Part shown: one piece after another, positions 10,097 to 24,000 of the stretch
Position numbering within the stretch: the stretch's first letter is position 1
Layout: each line of letters starts with the position of its first letter
From: Doryteuthis pealeii
Taxonomy: Eukaryota; Mollusca; Cephalopoda; Myopsida; Loliginidae
Assembly (NCBI GenBank): GCA_023376005.1
Contig: CM042157.1
Location: 57,669,292-57,733,291 of the forward strand
Length of the DNA: 64,000 nucleotides
Direction: 5' to 3'
Made by a program: the position numbers and the translations under genes
The notes under the pieces: model-generated
What the model saw: only the letters and a program-made list of their open reading frames with translations
What the model was told of the DNA's origin: nothing
Database searches by the model: none

Positions 10097-13000
10097 GTTA
10101 GTATTCTTATCCTTTTATTTTCACATGTCTTTTCTCTTTATAATCTATCTATACATATATAAAGGGCAGTTGTGTATATCTGGATGTCCAGAGGAAACCT
10201 CGAAAATAAAACAATTAATAACAAAGTAAATATATATACACATTAAATATCACCAGGGCTTGGTTTTTGAGCAAAAATAATGAAGATTTGATTTATATTT
10301 GGGAAGATATTTAAAAATTCAAATTTGAAAAGTAACAGAAGGGAAAATCATTTGCATGTTATTTTGTTTATCTTTTTTTTTGTATGTTTTTTTTTTTTTT
10401 TTCGCTTTGAAATAAAAGAAATTGTAAATGATTGAATTAATTGCATCATTTATATCTTATCTTTTAAAAAAATTGTAAATCATTGAATGGAAATTTCTTA
10501 CTATATTGTTATGTATTTCCGTGGGTATTTTTATGGAGTAGCCAGCCAGGATCTCACTCGCGATAAGTAATAATGGATCTGCGAGACTAACTTTTTAAAA
10601 ATCCTCACTCTACCCAGGCAATGCCGGGTAGCCACTTCTAGTTTAATAATAAATGTGAATGTCAGTGTGTCACTTTTTTCAACTTTACCCCTAGATGCCA
10701 TAGCCCAACATATCAGCATGCTGTTGGCTAGGGCTGTAGAATATGCTGACTGCACCTCTACAGAGGGGTAACCCCCCCCCCCCAATGGGACCACTTGTTG
10801 GCTGTGGGTGACAGACCATAATGCTTAATTATGGAATCCTTGTGGCTGAGCAGTACATGACATGCAATACTCCACTTTGGCCCTTACTTAGGCTAGATGG
10901 GTGGCTGGAGAGGCCCCCTCCGATCAATCAGCTGGTCACATCAAGCCCAAGCACCTATATGATTGTCCCAACCCTATTGCTCTTATGGCAAAACCCCAAC
11001 CCTTTTTATCATATATCTGCTGGATGATGGTGGCTGAGGGTCTTATTGTCTTGGGTATGATGTTAAACTGCATCTAGTCATAAAGTTCCAATTCTAGAGC
11101 TCTGGGAAGTGTGGAGTACTCATTCATCGCCATTACTTCCAGATCTATGCTGACATGAAATGGTAGTACCTGTTAGGGTTCCATGGATTAAATAGATAAA
11201 AATGTGTTCAAAAGAATTGAATACTCAACAAGAGTGAATAAAACAAATCTTTGGCATAAAATAACCCAAGAGTTTATTTTAAGTCAGTCAGTCAATCTAC
11301 TATTGGTTTGAACAACAGCAACTGGCCAAGCACAACTGAACCAGTGTCAAGACCACTGGTACTTATGGGAATTCAGAATTGTCCACTCATGCATTTAGGT
11401 GATTCCATTCCTTGAGTCCTGATTGGCTGCTTGGTTTCTATGATGTTCTGAGGTTTCATAAATAACCTGCCATTTTGCAGTAGTCTTTGCAGCAAAACAG
11501 GTTCGTATTAAGTTACGATTGCTTGCTGCCTTGTCTTACTAATTCAACGGTAATTGGAACTAGTATGATTATTCTACAGAGTTGACATGCCATAAAATCC
11601 AACCAACCAACCAACCTATCATATCATCTGACCTGGAGTGGTAGTACCTGTTAGGTACTTTGAGTTAACCACTTTCTTCAGTAGCAATGTAAACTAACTA
11701 CACATTAAAATAAACAAGAAACAATAATAAAATCAAGATCTTAAGTCAGGGGTGTTTTAAAGCCTCATATCTCTGCCAATTGAACGCTTGGCTGCTTTTG
11801 TTGTAACTAATTCCCTCACTAAGTAAAAAGCAAATAAGTTATCAAAATATAGTAAAAACTTTTGACTTGCCCTACTAATAGGGTGAAAAAAAAAGTGTGT
11901 GATATTACACAGCAGGATACAGTCAATAAACAAACTAGCAAATAAAATGCCCTCATGGCAGTGTAAAAATTAATTTGGGAAAAATATTTCCTGAGGGGTG
12001 GGAATTAAAAATTCAATGTCAAAGAATTTGTCCCATAAGTAAGTAAAATCATCAAACTTATTAAAAGAGTAATAAAATAAAACAATTAGAAATGGAACTT
12101 AGTTCTGATAACTTTAAATATTCTTAAAATAAACACGGAAGTGCATGGTGTAAAGGTTAAAGTCATGGGAAATTGACTCGTCGTCCCGAGTTCAAATCCC
12201 GGACATGGTAATTGCATTTCACTTAGCATTAATACCCTTGGGAAAGGTATGAATCCTACTCTTCCTCCAGCTATGGATAAATAGTAGGGCAGACTGTGCT
12301 CTTTAACCTTGTTTAGGCAACCGGTCTAGGAGAAGGAAAACTCTGAATTCAAATTTGTTGAACTCTGCTTAAGAAATTGACCTTGTGTCACGTCCTGCTC
12401 GTGCGGAGGGGTTGGTAAATGTATATATATCTTAAAATAAAACAAACTATATATAAATATATAATACCAGACATGTATTTATTAAATTTTGTTTAAAAAA
12501 AAATGAGGATAAGTAAGGTTGCATGCTCAAATTTTGAGTGTATTTATTCTATGCTATGATGATTTTGGGTAATGTGATGTAAGCAGTGACGTAGTTTCAG
12601 TTACAGACAAATAGAGACCTAATTTCCATTATTAATAGATTTTTTTTTTTTCTTTCAGTGTGAAGTAAGAAGTTTCGCCGAAGAACAACGCCTGACTATT
12701 CACACATGGCCAATTACTACAATGAAAAACAAATACGATATTGGTGTGGTTGTGTCATTTGGACGTCTTATACCTGGACGTGTTATTAATATGTTTCCTC
12801 AGTAAGTAAAAATCAATAAAATTTCCTCAGTAAGTAAAAATCAATAAAATTCCCTCACTAAGTAAAAATCAATAAAATTTCCTCAGTAAATAAAAATCAA
12901 TAAAATTTCCTCACTAAGTAAAAATCAATAAAATTCCCTCACTAAGTAAAATCAATAAAATTTCCTCACTAAGTAAAATCAATAAAATTTCCTCACTAAG

Positions 13001-15833
13001 TAAAATTAATAAAATTCCCTCACTAAGTAAAAATCAATAAAATTCCCTCACTAAGTAAAAATCAATAAAATTCCTTCACTAAGTAAAATTAATAAAATTT
13101 CCTCACTAAGTAAAAATCAATAAAATTTCCTCACTAAGTAAAATCAATAAAATTTCCTCACTAAGTAAAATTAATAAAATTTCCTCACTAAGTAAAATCA
13201 ATAAAAATTTCCTCACTAAGTAAAATCAATAAAATTTCACTAAGTAAAATCAATAAAATTACCTCAGTAAGTGAAAATCAATAAAATTTCCTCACTAAGT
13301 AAAAATCAATAAAATTTCCTCACTAAGTAAAAATCAATAAAATTCCCTCACTAAGTAAAATCAATAAAATTCCCTCACTAAGTAAAATTAATAAAATTTC
13401 GTTACTAAGTAAAAATCAATAAAATTTCCTCAGTAAGTAAAAATCAATAAAATTACCTCAGTAAGTGAAAATCAATAAAATTTCCTCACTAAGTAAAAAT
13501 CAATAAAATTTCCTCACTAAGTAAAAATCATAAAATTTCCTCACTAAGTAAAAATCAATAAAATTACCTCAGTAAGTGAAAATCAATAAATTTCCTCACT
13601 AAGTAAAATCAATAAAATTTCCTCACTAAGTCAAAATCAATAAAATTTCCTCACTAAGTAAAAATCAATAAAATTCCTCACTAAGTAAAATCAATAAAAT
13701 TTCACTAAGTAAAAATCAATAAATTCCCTCACTAAGTAAAAATCAATAAGGTCAAAATCAATAAATTTCCTCACTAAGTAAAAATCAATAAAATTCCCTC
13801 ACTAAGTAAAATCAATAAAATTTCCTCACTAAGTAAAAATCAATAAAATTTCCTCACTAAGTAAAAATCAATAAAATTCCTCACTAAGTAAAAATCAATA
13901 AAATTGTGTGAAAATCAATAAAATTTCCTCACTAAGTAAAAATCAATAAAATTCCCTCACTAAGTAAAAATCAATAAATTTCCTCACTAAGTAAAAATCA
14001 ATAAAATTTCAGTGCTGTTATAGTATGTGGCCTACCTTTTTAATTCTGTTATAGTATATGGCCTACCCAATCTGAATGGGTCCTACCTCAGTAAGACTAT
14101 ATTTATAGATATAAGTAGTAGGCAATTTATTGAAACAAATTATTTTTCACATATATTCAATTTCAAGGAATGCAATTCAGTCATAAGCTGTATATAGTAA
14201 TTAAGAATAATTAAAAAAATAATTTATCCATAATTTACATGAATCAGAGATCTATTTAATTCTAAAATATTCTAAAATTCTGAAATAGGGTTAGGGTTAG
14301 GGTTAGCAGTTATTATTATAACCCTATAATATGCTTTTTATGGTAGGCCACATACTATAAGAGAGACATGATTTCGTAGGCCACACACTATAAGAGAGAC
14401 ATGATTTCGTAGGCCACATACTATAATGGTACCAAAATTTCTTCTGAATATTTCTAACTCTTGATGACAATTGCTCCAAAATGTCACACTGTCACCTTCC
14501 CTACACAAACAAAGGTGTCCCATCGTGGTGTTATGTTTAGCAAGCTAGTCTCGCAGATCCATTATAGCAAGTTTCATCTTTGTTGGATGCCCCTTACTTG
14601 TGACTTTGTGTCACATCTTACCCATGATAAACTGATATGGTAAATAAGTATCCTGCACAAACAATTAAATTCAGGAAAGAGATAGTGGCAGAAATAAGTA
14701 AAAAAAAAAGTAAAGTCATTGGAGTGACCTAAAGTCGGTATCAGACAGACAGCGAGGGAGTTTATCCCCTTTTCACTAGTGCTAGACCAAGGAGATTGTT
14801 TTTGGTGTCTGAGGTGGAGTGCCACACCTACCATTAGTGCCTCACTTTACCACACAAGTCCCTGTGCTACTCATACACTGAGTTGCCGAGGGGCGGTATC
14901 GAACCCGGAACCTTGTGGTTCCTAGTCTGGCGCTTGACCGACTGGGGGTGGGGGGAATACTTGTACCATAATTTTTTGTGTATAAAGCACACTACTTTTC
15001 CAGATTTTTCAGCCCAAAAGTTAGGAGTGCTTATTATACACAAGAACTATATTATTAACTTTTTTTTTGGGCTACATGCCTCATCATATTTAGGACAGGA
15101 TGACCAAAAGTGAGTTATATTTATAGTCCAAACTAATGTGTTTTTTATACTGTGACAGAGAATATCAGCCCTGTCAGCTGAGGCTTTAGAATACACCGAC
15201 TGCACCTCTGCAGAGGAGTAAGATTCCCCCGTAGCACCTATATGATCGTCCCGACCCTATTGCCCTTATGGCAAGCCCCAACCCTAACAATGGGTGCTAG
15301 AAGTCAATGGCTGAGGGTCTTCAGGTTCTGGGTATGACTCTAATTCATGGTGAGGTTCCAGTTCTGAACTCTGGGGAATGTGGAGCACCCCTTCATCACC
15401 ATTGATCCTAGCTCCCTAACTGGTACTACCACTCTTGCCTGGAGTGGTAGTACCTGTTAGGGTGCCATCTCTGGGTTAAATAGACATTTTTTTACAAAAA
15501 CAAATTGTTTGAAAAATTTTCTTCCAAACTATCACTACAAATCTTTCAAAACTTTGCCGGCATTAAATGACCCACTGAGGTTGATATGCCGTAAAACAAA
15601 ACAAGCAAAAAGACAGACAGACAGAGAATATCCAATATGGGTGTCTAAGTTAGATTTTAATTGTCAAACACAGTGTGTAGGTAGGTGGGTGGGTGCATGT
15701 GTATGACAATACATCTATCTTAAGTAAATGTAAGTATATCATAGGTTGCAGTGCGGAGCTGGGTAAAAAAGTTCAACACTGCAGTATGTGTGCAAAAATG
15801 GGACATGTCAACCTATATATGTATGTATGTACA

Positions 15834-15900
<67 letters not shown>

Positions 15901-17996
15901 TTGTTTATAATTTTGTTTTTCATAATGTGACCCTTTTTTGCTGCAAGCTTGTTGCATTTTTGTGTGAATATGTCTGTGTTATTAACCATAAATAAGTAAA
16001 AAGTCCGCGAGGCGGCCTAAAGTCAGTATCAGCCAGTCAGCGAGGGAGTTTAACCCCTTTTCAATAGCGCTAGACCAAGGAGATTGTTTTAGCATCTGAG
16101 GTGGAGCGCCACACCTACCATCAGCTCCTTACTTTACCGCACAGATCCCTGTGCTACTCATACGCTGAGTTGGCGAGGGCGGGTATCGAACTAGGAATCT
16201 TGTGGTTTCTAGCCGAACGCTCTACCGACTGAGCTAACCCGGCCTATCCTAAATATTATGTAAATTTTATGATTCAAAACATAATGTAAACTTTTTATCT
16301 GAATCTTTGAGATGAGGCTTAATATGTATTATCTTGTTGTTTTTTTTCTGACTGTTGTCCTCGTCTCTATTGTGATATTCATTATTTAAATGAGATCTTC
16401 ATAAGTTCTTCAACACCTTGTTTGCTCAACAGTCAAACTATTCAAAATGATTTTCCAAGTTAAATCATTGCTATTCTCTGATGGACAAGGTACACCTGAA
16501 GAAGGCCAGGGAATACAACAGCTGAAACACTGTGTTTTCATATATCGCAATAAAGATGAGAACAACAGTTTGAAAAATCAAAATAATACATAATGTAAAC
16601 TATATAAATTCTTATTTTTAGTTCATATGAACTGATAAAAATTTGAACAAATGCTAAATTTTGATTAAATTTAGCTGTTACAAATTCTAAAAATCAAGTG
16701 TGTTTCTTATGGGTGCTTCTCACTTGTGGTCTTGTTTCAGATGAGGATTATTATTAGTTACTAGCAAAAAAAAAAAAAAAAGCAAAAAAAAGTATTGCCT
16801 GGGGTGGGTAGTGGGGGTTAAAAATTCAATGTTAGAGGGTAAGCAAAATCATCAAATTTATTAAAGGAGTAAGAAAAAAAAAAAAAATTAATTTGAAATG
16901 GAAACTTAGTTCTGTCTCTTTCAAATAAAATGTTGCATGCATCTGTTAATTATTAATTAAATAATTATTTTTAATATTTTACACATAAATTTTACACAAA
17001 ATCGTAGGTATTTATATATTTGTAAATATTTTAGTTAACCTCTTGTTACTGAAAAAAGGAAAAAAAAGTAAAAAAATATTTTAAAAACTAATTATAGGGT
17101 TGTTCTTTATTCTATGTATTGACGATTTTTGGTATTGTGACATAAGCAGTGACATAGTTTCGGTTACTGACAAATGGAGACCAAATCTCCATTATTAATA
17201 ACTTGAAACAATAAAATTGCTTGAAACTATACAGTTGTACACAAATGTTAGTATTAGCTGAGAATGATGGCTAAGCTTCTTAAATGAAGGTTAAGGAGGT
17301 GGTCCATGATGATTGCAGACATGTTTTCGTAGCTGATAAGGCTTATGCAGGACAGGCAGGTACAGTTGCAGTGGCTGCAGCTGAAGGTCTAGTCAGGGTT
17401 TGATGGCATTCGAAAACATCTGCAGGGCCCCTTTCAAGAACAAAAGGCATCAAATTTTGATCAGACCTTCAGCTGCAGCTACTGCAAATGTACCTGCCTA
17501 TCCTGCATATATATTTCCTGGAAAATTTATTTTTCGAAAAAGCACACACACACACACACACACACATATATACATATATATATATATATATATGGAGGCG
17601 CGTGGGCTAGTGGTTAGAGTCGTGGAAAATGGACTCGTCAATTCGAGTTTAATTCCTAGACGAAGCTGTTGGCATTTCACATAGAGCTAATACCCTTAGG
17701 AAAGGTATGAATCCATATATTCTCCCTCCAGCTATGGGTTAAATAGTAGGGCAGACTGGGCTCTTCAGCCTTGGGTAGGTGACCAGTCTAGGAGAGGGAT
17801 AACTCTGAATTCAAAATTCCTGAGGTCGGTCGTTGATTGGGTTTGTAGCAACCCTTGATGCACCAATTCTTTCCTATCGACCGTGCCAAAAAGTGTGGAT
17901 GGTCGAACACAAGCCTTCACCACTATAAACAAATCCCTGTGTGGATGTTCATTGTGTGTATGAACCCTCATGCGTCCAAAATTGACGGGAGAGTCC

Positions 17997-18031
<35 letters not shown>

Positions 18032-18459
18032 AGCACTCTGGATGGATGGTATTTATCTGTATATATTCCCTCCACCATTGATGGATGTGCTGATAGCTCG
18101 GAAGTTAGGGACTATAATTGATGAAAAACCAGTCCGGTTTCCATCCCGGCTAGAGGTAGCCTGCTAAGTCTTGCCGTACTGTGATATATTGAAACAGGAC
18201 TGTCTTCAGTCAACATGGACCACCCCCTTAATCTTCATGATGAAAAAAAAGTAAGTAGTGAAAAGACTTTTGGACCACCCTGTACATTTTAACATTGGTT
18301 GTTGTCAGCAGGACATTGACCTCCGATAAATCCAATAAGTATTTAAGCAAATAAATGACTACAAGTTCTGTGTAGTGTAAGCAAAATTCTATTCTTTGAT
18401 CATATAAAACTGGTTGCTAAATTTGTCATGAAGATGTTCCTCTTGAGAAATAAGTGCAA

Positions 18460-18502
<43 letters not shown>

Positions 18503-19072
18503 ATTTTTTTATTTTATTTTATTATATTTTTTTTTCCATGCGTTTTACAATTAGCTTTCTGCATCCACATAAGAATTTGTTCACTTAAACAAAAAATACA
18601 TAAAATCTTTATTTGTTTTATTCTGAAGTGGATTACTATGAACCTATGTTAATTATAAATGACCTTCCATAGTTGAAGTGGTCAAACACTTCTAATTTCA
18701 ATTCAGTTTGTTTTCTTCTTGATAAACCTTTGAAAAAAAGAAGAGAAAAAAAGCAGTATTTATTTGGATTCTATTCTTGCGGTAATGTTTATTTTTATGT
18801 CCACCAATCTATCCTACATTTTGAAATCTTGTAACCTAATAATACAATTTCTTTTCTCTTCAAACAGCTGTGGTCAGGTAGAGGCGTGGGGGTGGGGGGT
18901 TAAGAAATTGGTAAAAAAAAAAAAAAGACCTGTTGACTTAGATTTTTTTTAAATGTAATTATTTCAGGTCAGTGACTTATTAAAAAGAAGTGTCACTTGG
19001 ACTTCCTGGGTAAATGTTTGTTGGTCTGGGTGGGTGGGGGTTATGGGGAGGGTTAGAATTGAGGTTACGGCC

Positions 19073-19109
<37 letters not shown>

Positions 19110-20493
19110 TTAAAAAAAAAAAATTTTTATTTTTTTAAAATCTTACTTTTTTGAATATTGTAGGCACATACTTCAAATTTAGCAAACAATTGAACTTTTT
19201 TTTCTCAAAAAATTTTAAAAATAAAAAAATAAAAATAATCCTGTGCATAAATACACATTGTATAAAAGAAAGTTATTTGTTTTCATTCTGCTTAGGCATT
19301 TACTTTTGATTGTTTTTCTCCAAAGTAATTATCCCAATGTTTTGTTTGAAAGTAGTTCATCAAGTCATACAGGTTATTGTCATAGGAAATGGACTTGGAT
19401 ACCTAATTTCAAATCCTGAACAGGGCTGTTTGCATTTCACATAACACTAATACCTTTGGGAAAGGTATGAATCCAACTATTCTCCCTCCAGCTATGCATA
19501 AATAGTAGAGGCCGAAAACACATTTAAAATAGATATTTATTTTAAATATGTATTCAATACTGTAAACCCCCAATCAAAACACTAAGTGTCAGTATATATT
19601 TTTTTCAAATATCAATAAATCATCATCACTATTTCTATTTTCCCTCACTCTCATCATTCTTCAATATATTTATATATATATACTAGACAAAACGTGGCCC
19701 ATTGGGTCACCCATTCAGCTCTGGGTAGATAATTGAGATTAGGGAAAAGGGAGTTAGCAAAGCGAATAGAATTAAAAAAAAAGAAATACAGCCAAACAAA
19801 ACCGTAAAATCATTTTGTTAGCTTTCTAAGAAAGGAAATGTTTGACCTCATTTAAGCTATGGGTTGCTGGTTGTGAAATTTAACATAGAAATACATTTCA
19901 AATTCTCCCGGCTCTCTCTCTCTACACTCTAGAGTAACTAACATTATATAACGAGAAGGTAGTCAAGAGATACATAGAGGGGAAGAAAGAGATAGACACA
20001 GAGTAAAGTAAGAGATTGGTTGGTTTTTGACTTAATTGCAAATTACGACTAATTAGAACCAAATAAAACAGAATTTTTTTCAAACATAATTCAATCCTGA
20101 AAGTAAGGAATAATTTAGTATAATTTAAACGTGTCATTAAACTAAACAGAAAAAAAAACCTTTAAGAGGCAAAAGTTGATTAACTCAGCTTTAGTATAAT
20201 AATAGATATTCAACTTGTTTTTTATTTTCTCATTTAAAAAAATTAGTTTTGAGGTTCCTGAATGCCCACTCGCGTCAGTGTGTGTGTGTGTCGTGACCAA
20301 AGATACTGTCACCGACAGAAAGAGAATTGAACTGACCGACACAAGACCTCATCTCATGTCCTAAAAGAAGGTCATAACGTTATAGCGTTGACATTATCAC
20401 CAAGAATGAATATTCATCCTTTGTAACATCCTGTGCTTGTCTACATTACTCCACTACTCCACATACTGTCGGATTAATTTCCTCATTTTACTC

Positions 20494-20529
<36 letters not shown>

Positions 20530-20963
20530 CTAATGAGTCAGACGAACCTACTATTAGTTTCGCTTAATGCTCTTCAGGGCTAAGACCTGAAGAGCATTAA
20601 GCGAAACTAATAGTAGGTTCGTCTGACTTATTAGATTTATCTTTATTATTTGCTCTACTTAGGTATTGAGCACTTTTTACTTATTAGCGGTTATATGAAT
20701 ATATATATTTTACTTATTAGCGGTTATATGAATATATATATATATATATATCTTATATACATATATATATATATATACATATAAATTGTTTTTTCTTTTG
20801 GCCAAATACTGTACAATAGATTATTTTTTGTTGGTACGACTATCTTGGTCTTTTATTTTTTTCAAAAAATTTTTTTCTACTCGGTTGATGTTTGGTAGTA
20901 TATTTTTACAATCAAACTATTTGCTGGTTTTTTCTCACCGCAAGGATTTACCAACACGCTTGG

Positions 20964-21008
<45 letters not shown>

Positions 21009-24000
21009 ATTTTCTCAGTTTTTAATTAGTTTTGAGGTTTCACTGCTGAAGAGTTCATTAATTTGTTGATGGAACTTTAAATATGCACCTAAAAAGCAAT
21101 AATAAACCACTGAACTTTTATTGAAAACTTGTTGAAATTCCTTGGATGACTATTATAACATGTTTTTGAAATGATCACTAATATATATTTACCAACCCCT
21201 CCACACAAGCAGGATGTCACACAAAGTCAATTTCTTAAGCGGAGTTCAACAGGTTTGAATTCAGAGTTTTCCTTCTTCTAGACCGGTTGCCTAACCTAGG
21301 TTAAAGAGCCTAGTCTGCCCTACTATTTATCCATAGCTGGAGGGAGAGTACCTTTCCCAAGGGTATTAGCGCTAAGTGAAATGCAATTACCACATCCAGG
21401 ATTTGAACTCGGGGCGACGAGTCCATTTCCCATGACTTTAACCATTACACCATGTGCTTCCATATGATCACTAATAAGGTAGCCCTTAAGTGCTTTCTTT
21501 TCTTTTTTTTAAGCACTAACTAAAAAATAAAAATAAATTAATAATAATGATTTATTTGCTAATATTTATTATTATGCACTACCATGCACCACTATTTCTG
21601 AACATTTCTTCATTTTATATATTTACCAAGCATATACTAGTCTGGTACAAGGTCATATTAATAGAGTATTCAGTGAGATTCAGGCTTGATAATAACCTGT
21701 AACAGAGAGCACGGGGTGAGTGGCGGAGGTGGGGACCATGGAGTTGAGGATTCCCTGCCCTCAATGACTAAGCACGTCTGTGTGTGTTTGACCTGTGCAA
21801 GGTGGGTATATAGCAAGTGACTCGAGATTGAACTCGCAACCTCCTGATCATGAGTGGTGGAATTGCTGTCACCCCTGTTAGCGGAAGTGGTTTGGCCACT
21901 GAGAAAAATAAACACTGAAGCGAATTCTCTTGGTAAAGAACGTCTTTTTCTGTGGAGAGAATGGTGTGTCATGTTTCGATCTTAAAGTGAAGTGAACTCT
22001 TGACGAATTGTGTAAGAACTACTGGGAGTGTTGCCGGCAGAATACTTTTTTCAGTTGAAGAAACTGATTATTGCGGTAGTCACTTGAAACTAACAACTGG
22101 CTTGTTACCCATTGTTCTAGTTTGGTACAAGGTCATAATAATAGAGTGCTCAGTAAGCTTCAGACTTGATAACATGGCCAGTTCAGACTAGTTGGTTAAT
22201 CATTGCTTTAATGGGTAAACTTATAAATATTTACCTAGTCTGGTACAAGGTCATAATGATAAGAGCGCTCAGGAGATTCAGACTTGATAACAATGAATAG
22301 CTTGTTAACTATTGCTCTGAAGCAGTCAAGCTTATAAATATTGATCTAATCTGGTACAAGTTTATAATAATGAAGCACTCAGTGGGAGGGGAGGGGAGGT
22401 CTTGTCCCTCTGCTGAGAATGCAGTTGGTGTATTCTAAGCCTCACTGACAGGGTGATATGTGAATTGAAATAAATGTGCAGTCAGAGACTTTATTTGGTT
22501 CAATCTGCCTGTCTTTTTTTTAGTGGTATTATCTGCCTGTCTTTTTTTAGTGGTATTATCTGCCTGTCTTTTTTTAGTGGTATTATCTACTTGTCTTTTT
22601 TAGTGGTATTATCTGTCAGTTTTTTTTAGTGGTATTATCTGTCAGTTTTTTTTATTAGTGATATCATCTGCCTGTCTTTTTTCTCCTTTTTTTCAGTGGT
22701 ATTTTCTGACTGTCTTTTTTTTTCTTTTTTCAGTAGTATTATCTGTCTTTCTTTTTTTTTTTCAGTGGTATTATCTGCCTGTCTTTTTTAGCATTATTTG
22801 CCTATCTTTTTACAGTGGTATTCTCAACGTACACGCCAGTCTGTTGCCAAGATGGAGAGGAGCAGCCCCAATTATTCATTCAATTTTGAATGGTGATCAA
22901 ATGACAGGAATATCCATCATGGAAATCCGACCAAAAAAGTAAGAACTACATGTGATTCTATTTGGCACAATCTCCAAACTTTAATAACATCTTATCATTC
23001 ATCTATACTGTATACATGTTATAGATTTTGCAAACATTATTGATTTTGATTTAAACATTTATACTGAAAGGATTTTTTTAATTGTACCTAGGAGTAACCT
23101 GGGACTTGATAATTATGTTATGTTATGCTGTTAACTATGAAATGCTAATTAAAATCATTCACTCCTTCCTAAATAGAAACATCAATATCACCTTGGACAT
23201 CTATTTCAATCAGAACATGATGAGTTTAGGAATCTATATATGTGTAAAATATTTTTAAAACCTTGATTAACTCTTAACATCCTGTTAAGAATTTTCTAAG
23301 TCCAGAGCCCCATTACTATAAGGACTTATCAATAAATGGCTAAAAATGGCCTTTTCATTTAAAGTTACCTGTTATTTCCCTTAAATTAAAGACTTCTAAA
23401 TATGTTTAATGTTACATTTAAACAAAGGCTATCATTTGGTGTGGATTAGGAAGACTTCCTAATCCACACTAAAGGTGGAATGAGGCGGTATAGGATGTTA
23501 AGAGTTAAAAACATGGATTTTTTTCTGATTGGGGAAGGCTGTTCAAAAATTGCAGTGTAACTAGAGAGACTATTCTTGTTTTATTTTTTAGTAATTTTTG
23601 TTTATGTAATTTTCTCGTTACTGTATTGTGATCAACTGCACCTTTATTTTTTGTATGACAAATACTTTTGGTTGCTTCCACAGCATTATGGCCCAGTTTG
23701 AACTCGTAAAGCATAAGCTCTCAAATTAGACTATATTGACAACATTGAAAGTTACCCCTATTGAAGTCAGTCAGTCAGTATATTGTTGGTTTGGACAACA
23801 GCAACTGGCTAAGCACAACTGATCTAGTGCCCAAGATAGCTGGTACTTATGGGACTCAAGAATAGTCCATTCATGTATTTGGGTGATTCCATTCTCTGAG
23901 TCCTAATTGGCTGCTTGGTTTCTATGATGTTATAAGGCTTCATAAATACTTTGGCATTCTGCAGTAGGATTGCAGCAACATTAGATCTGTATTGAGTTAC

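Noticed and set aside
9687..10162. Frames through the duplicated block into exon A
   Set aside because: Only the last part (from 10039) has MTFMT similarity; an acceptor AG at 10037-10038 separates it.
12794..14010. CRISPR-like regular 28-bp repeats
   Set aside because: There are no spacers, the units touch each other, and the first is an exon-intron boundary in animal DNA.
14284..14306. Interstitial telomere sequence
   Set aside because: Only three TTAGGG units, inside a MITE whose other copies have one to three; not a chromosome-fusion relic.
16174..16244. tRNA gene on the reverse strand
   Set aside because: A and B boxes are fine, but the acceptor strand is missing and the sequence continues into a SINE body.
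21670..21972. 100-codon reverse-strand frame
   Set aside because: It overlaps a tRNA-like inverted B box and a tandem repeat; no family resemblance.
22658..22942. 94-codon frame reading into exon C
   Set aside because: Most of it is the T-rich acceptor array. Only the part from 22816 is conserved coding sequence, though a minor isoform is not excluded.
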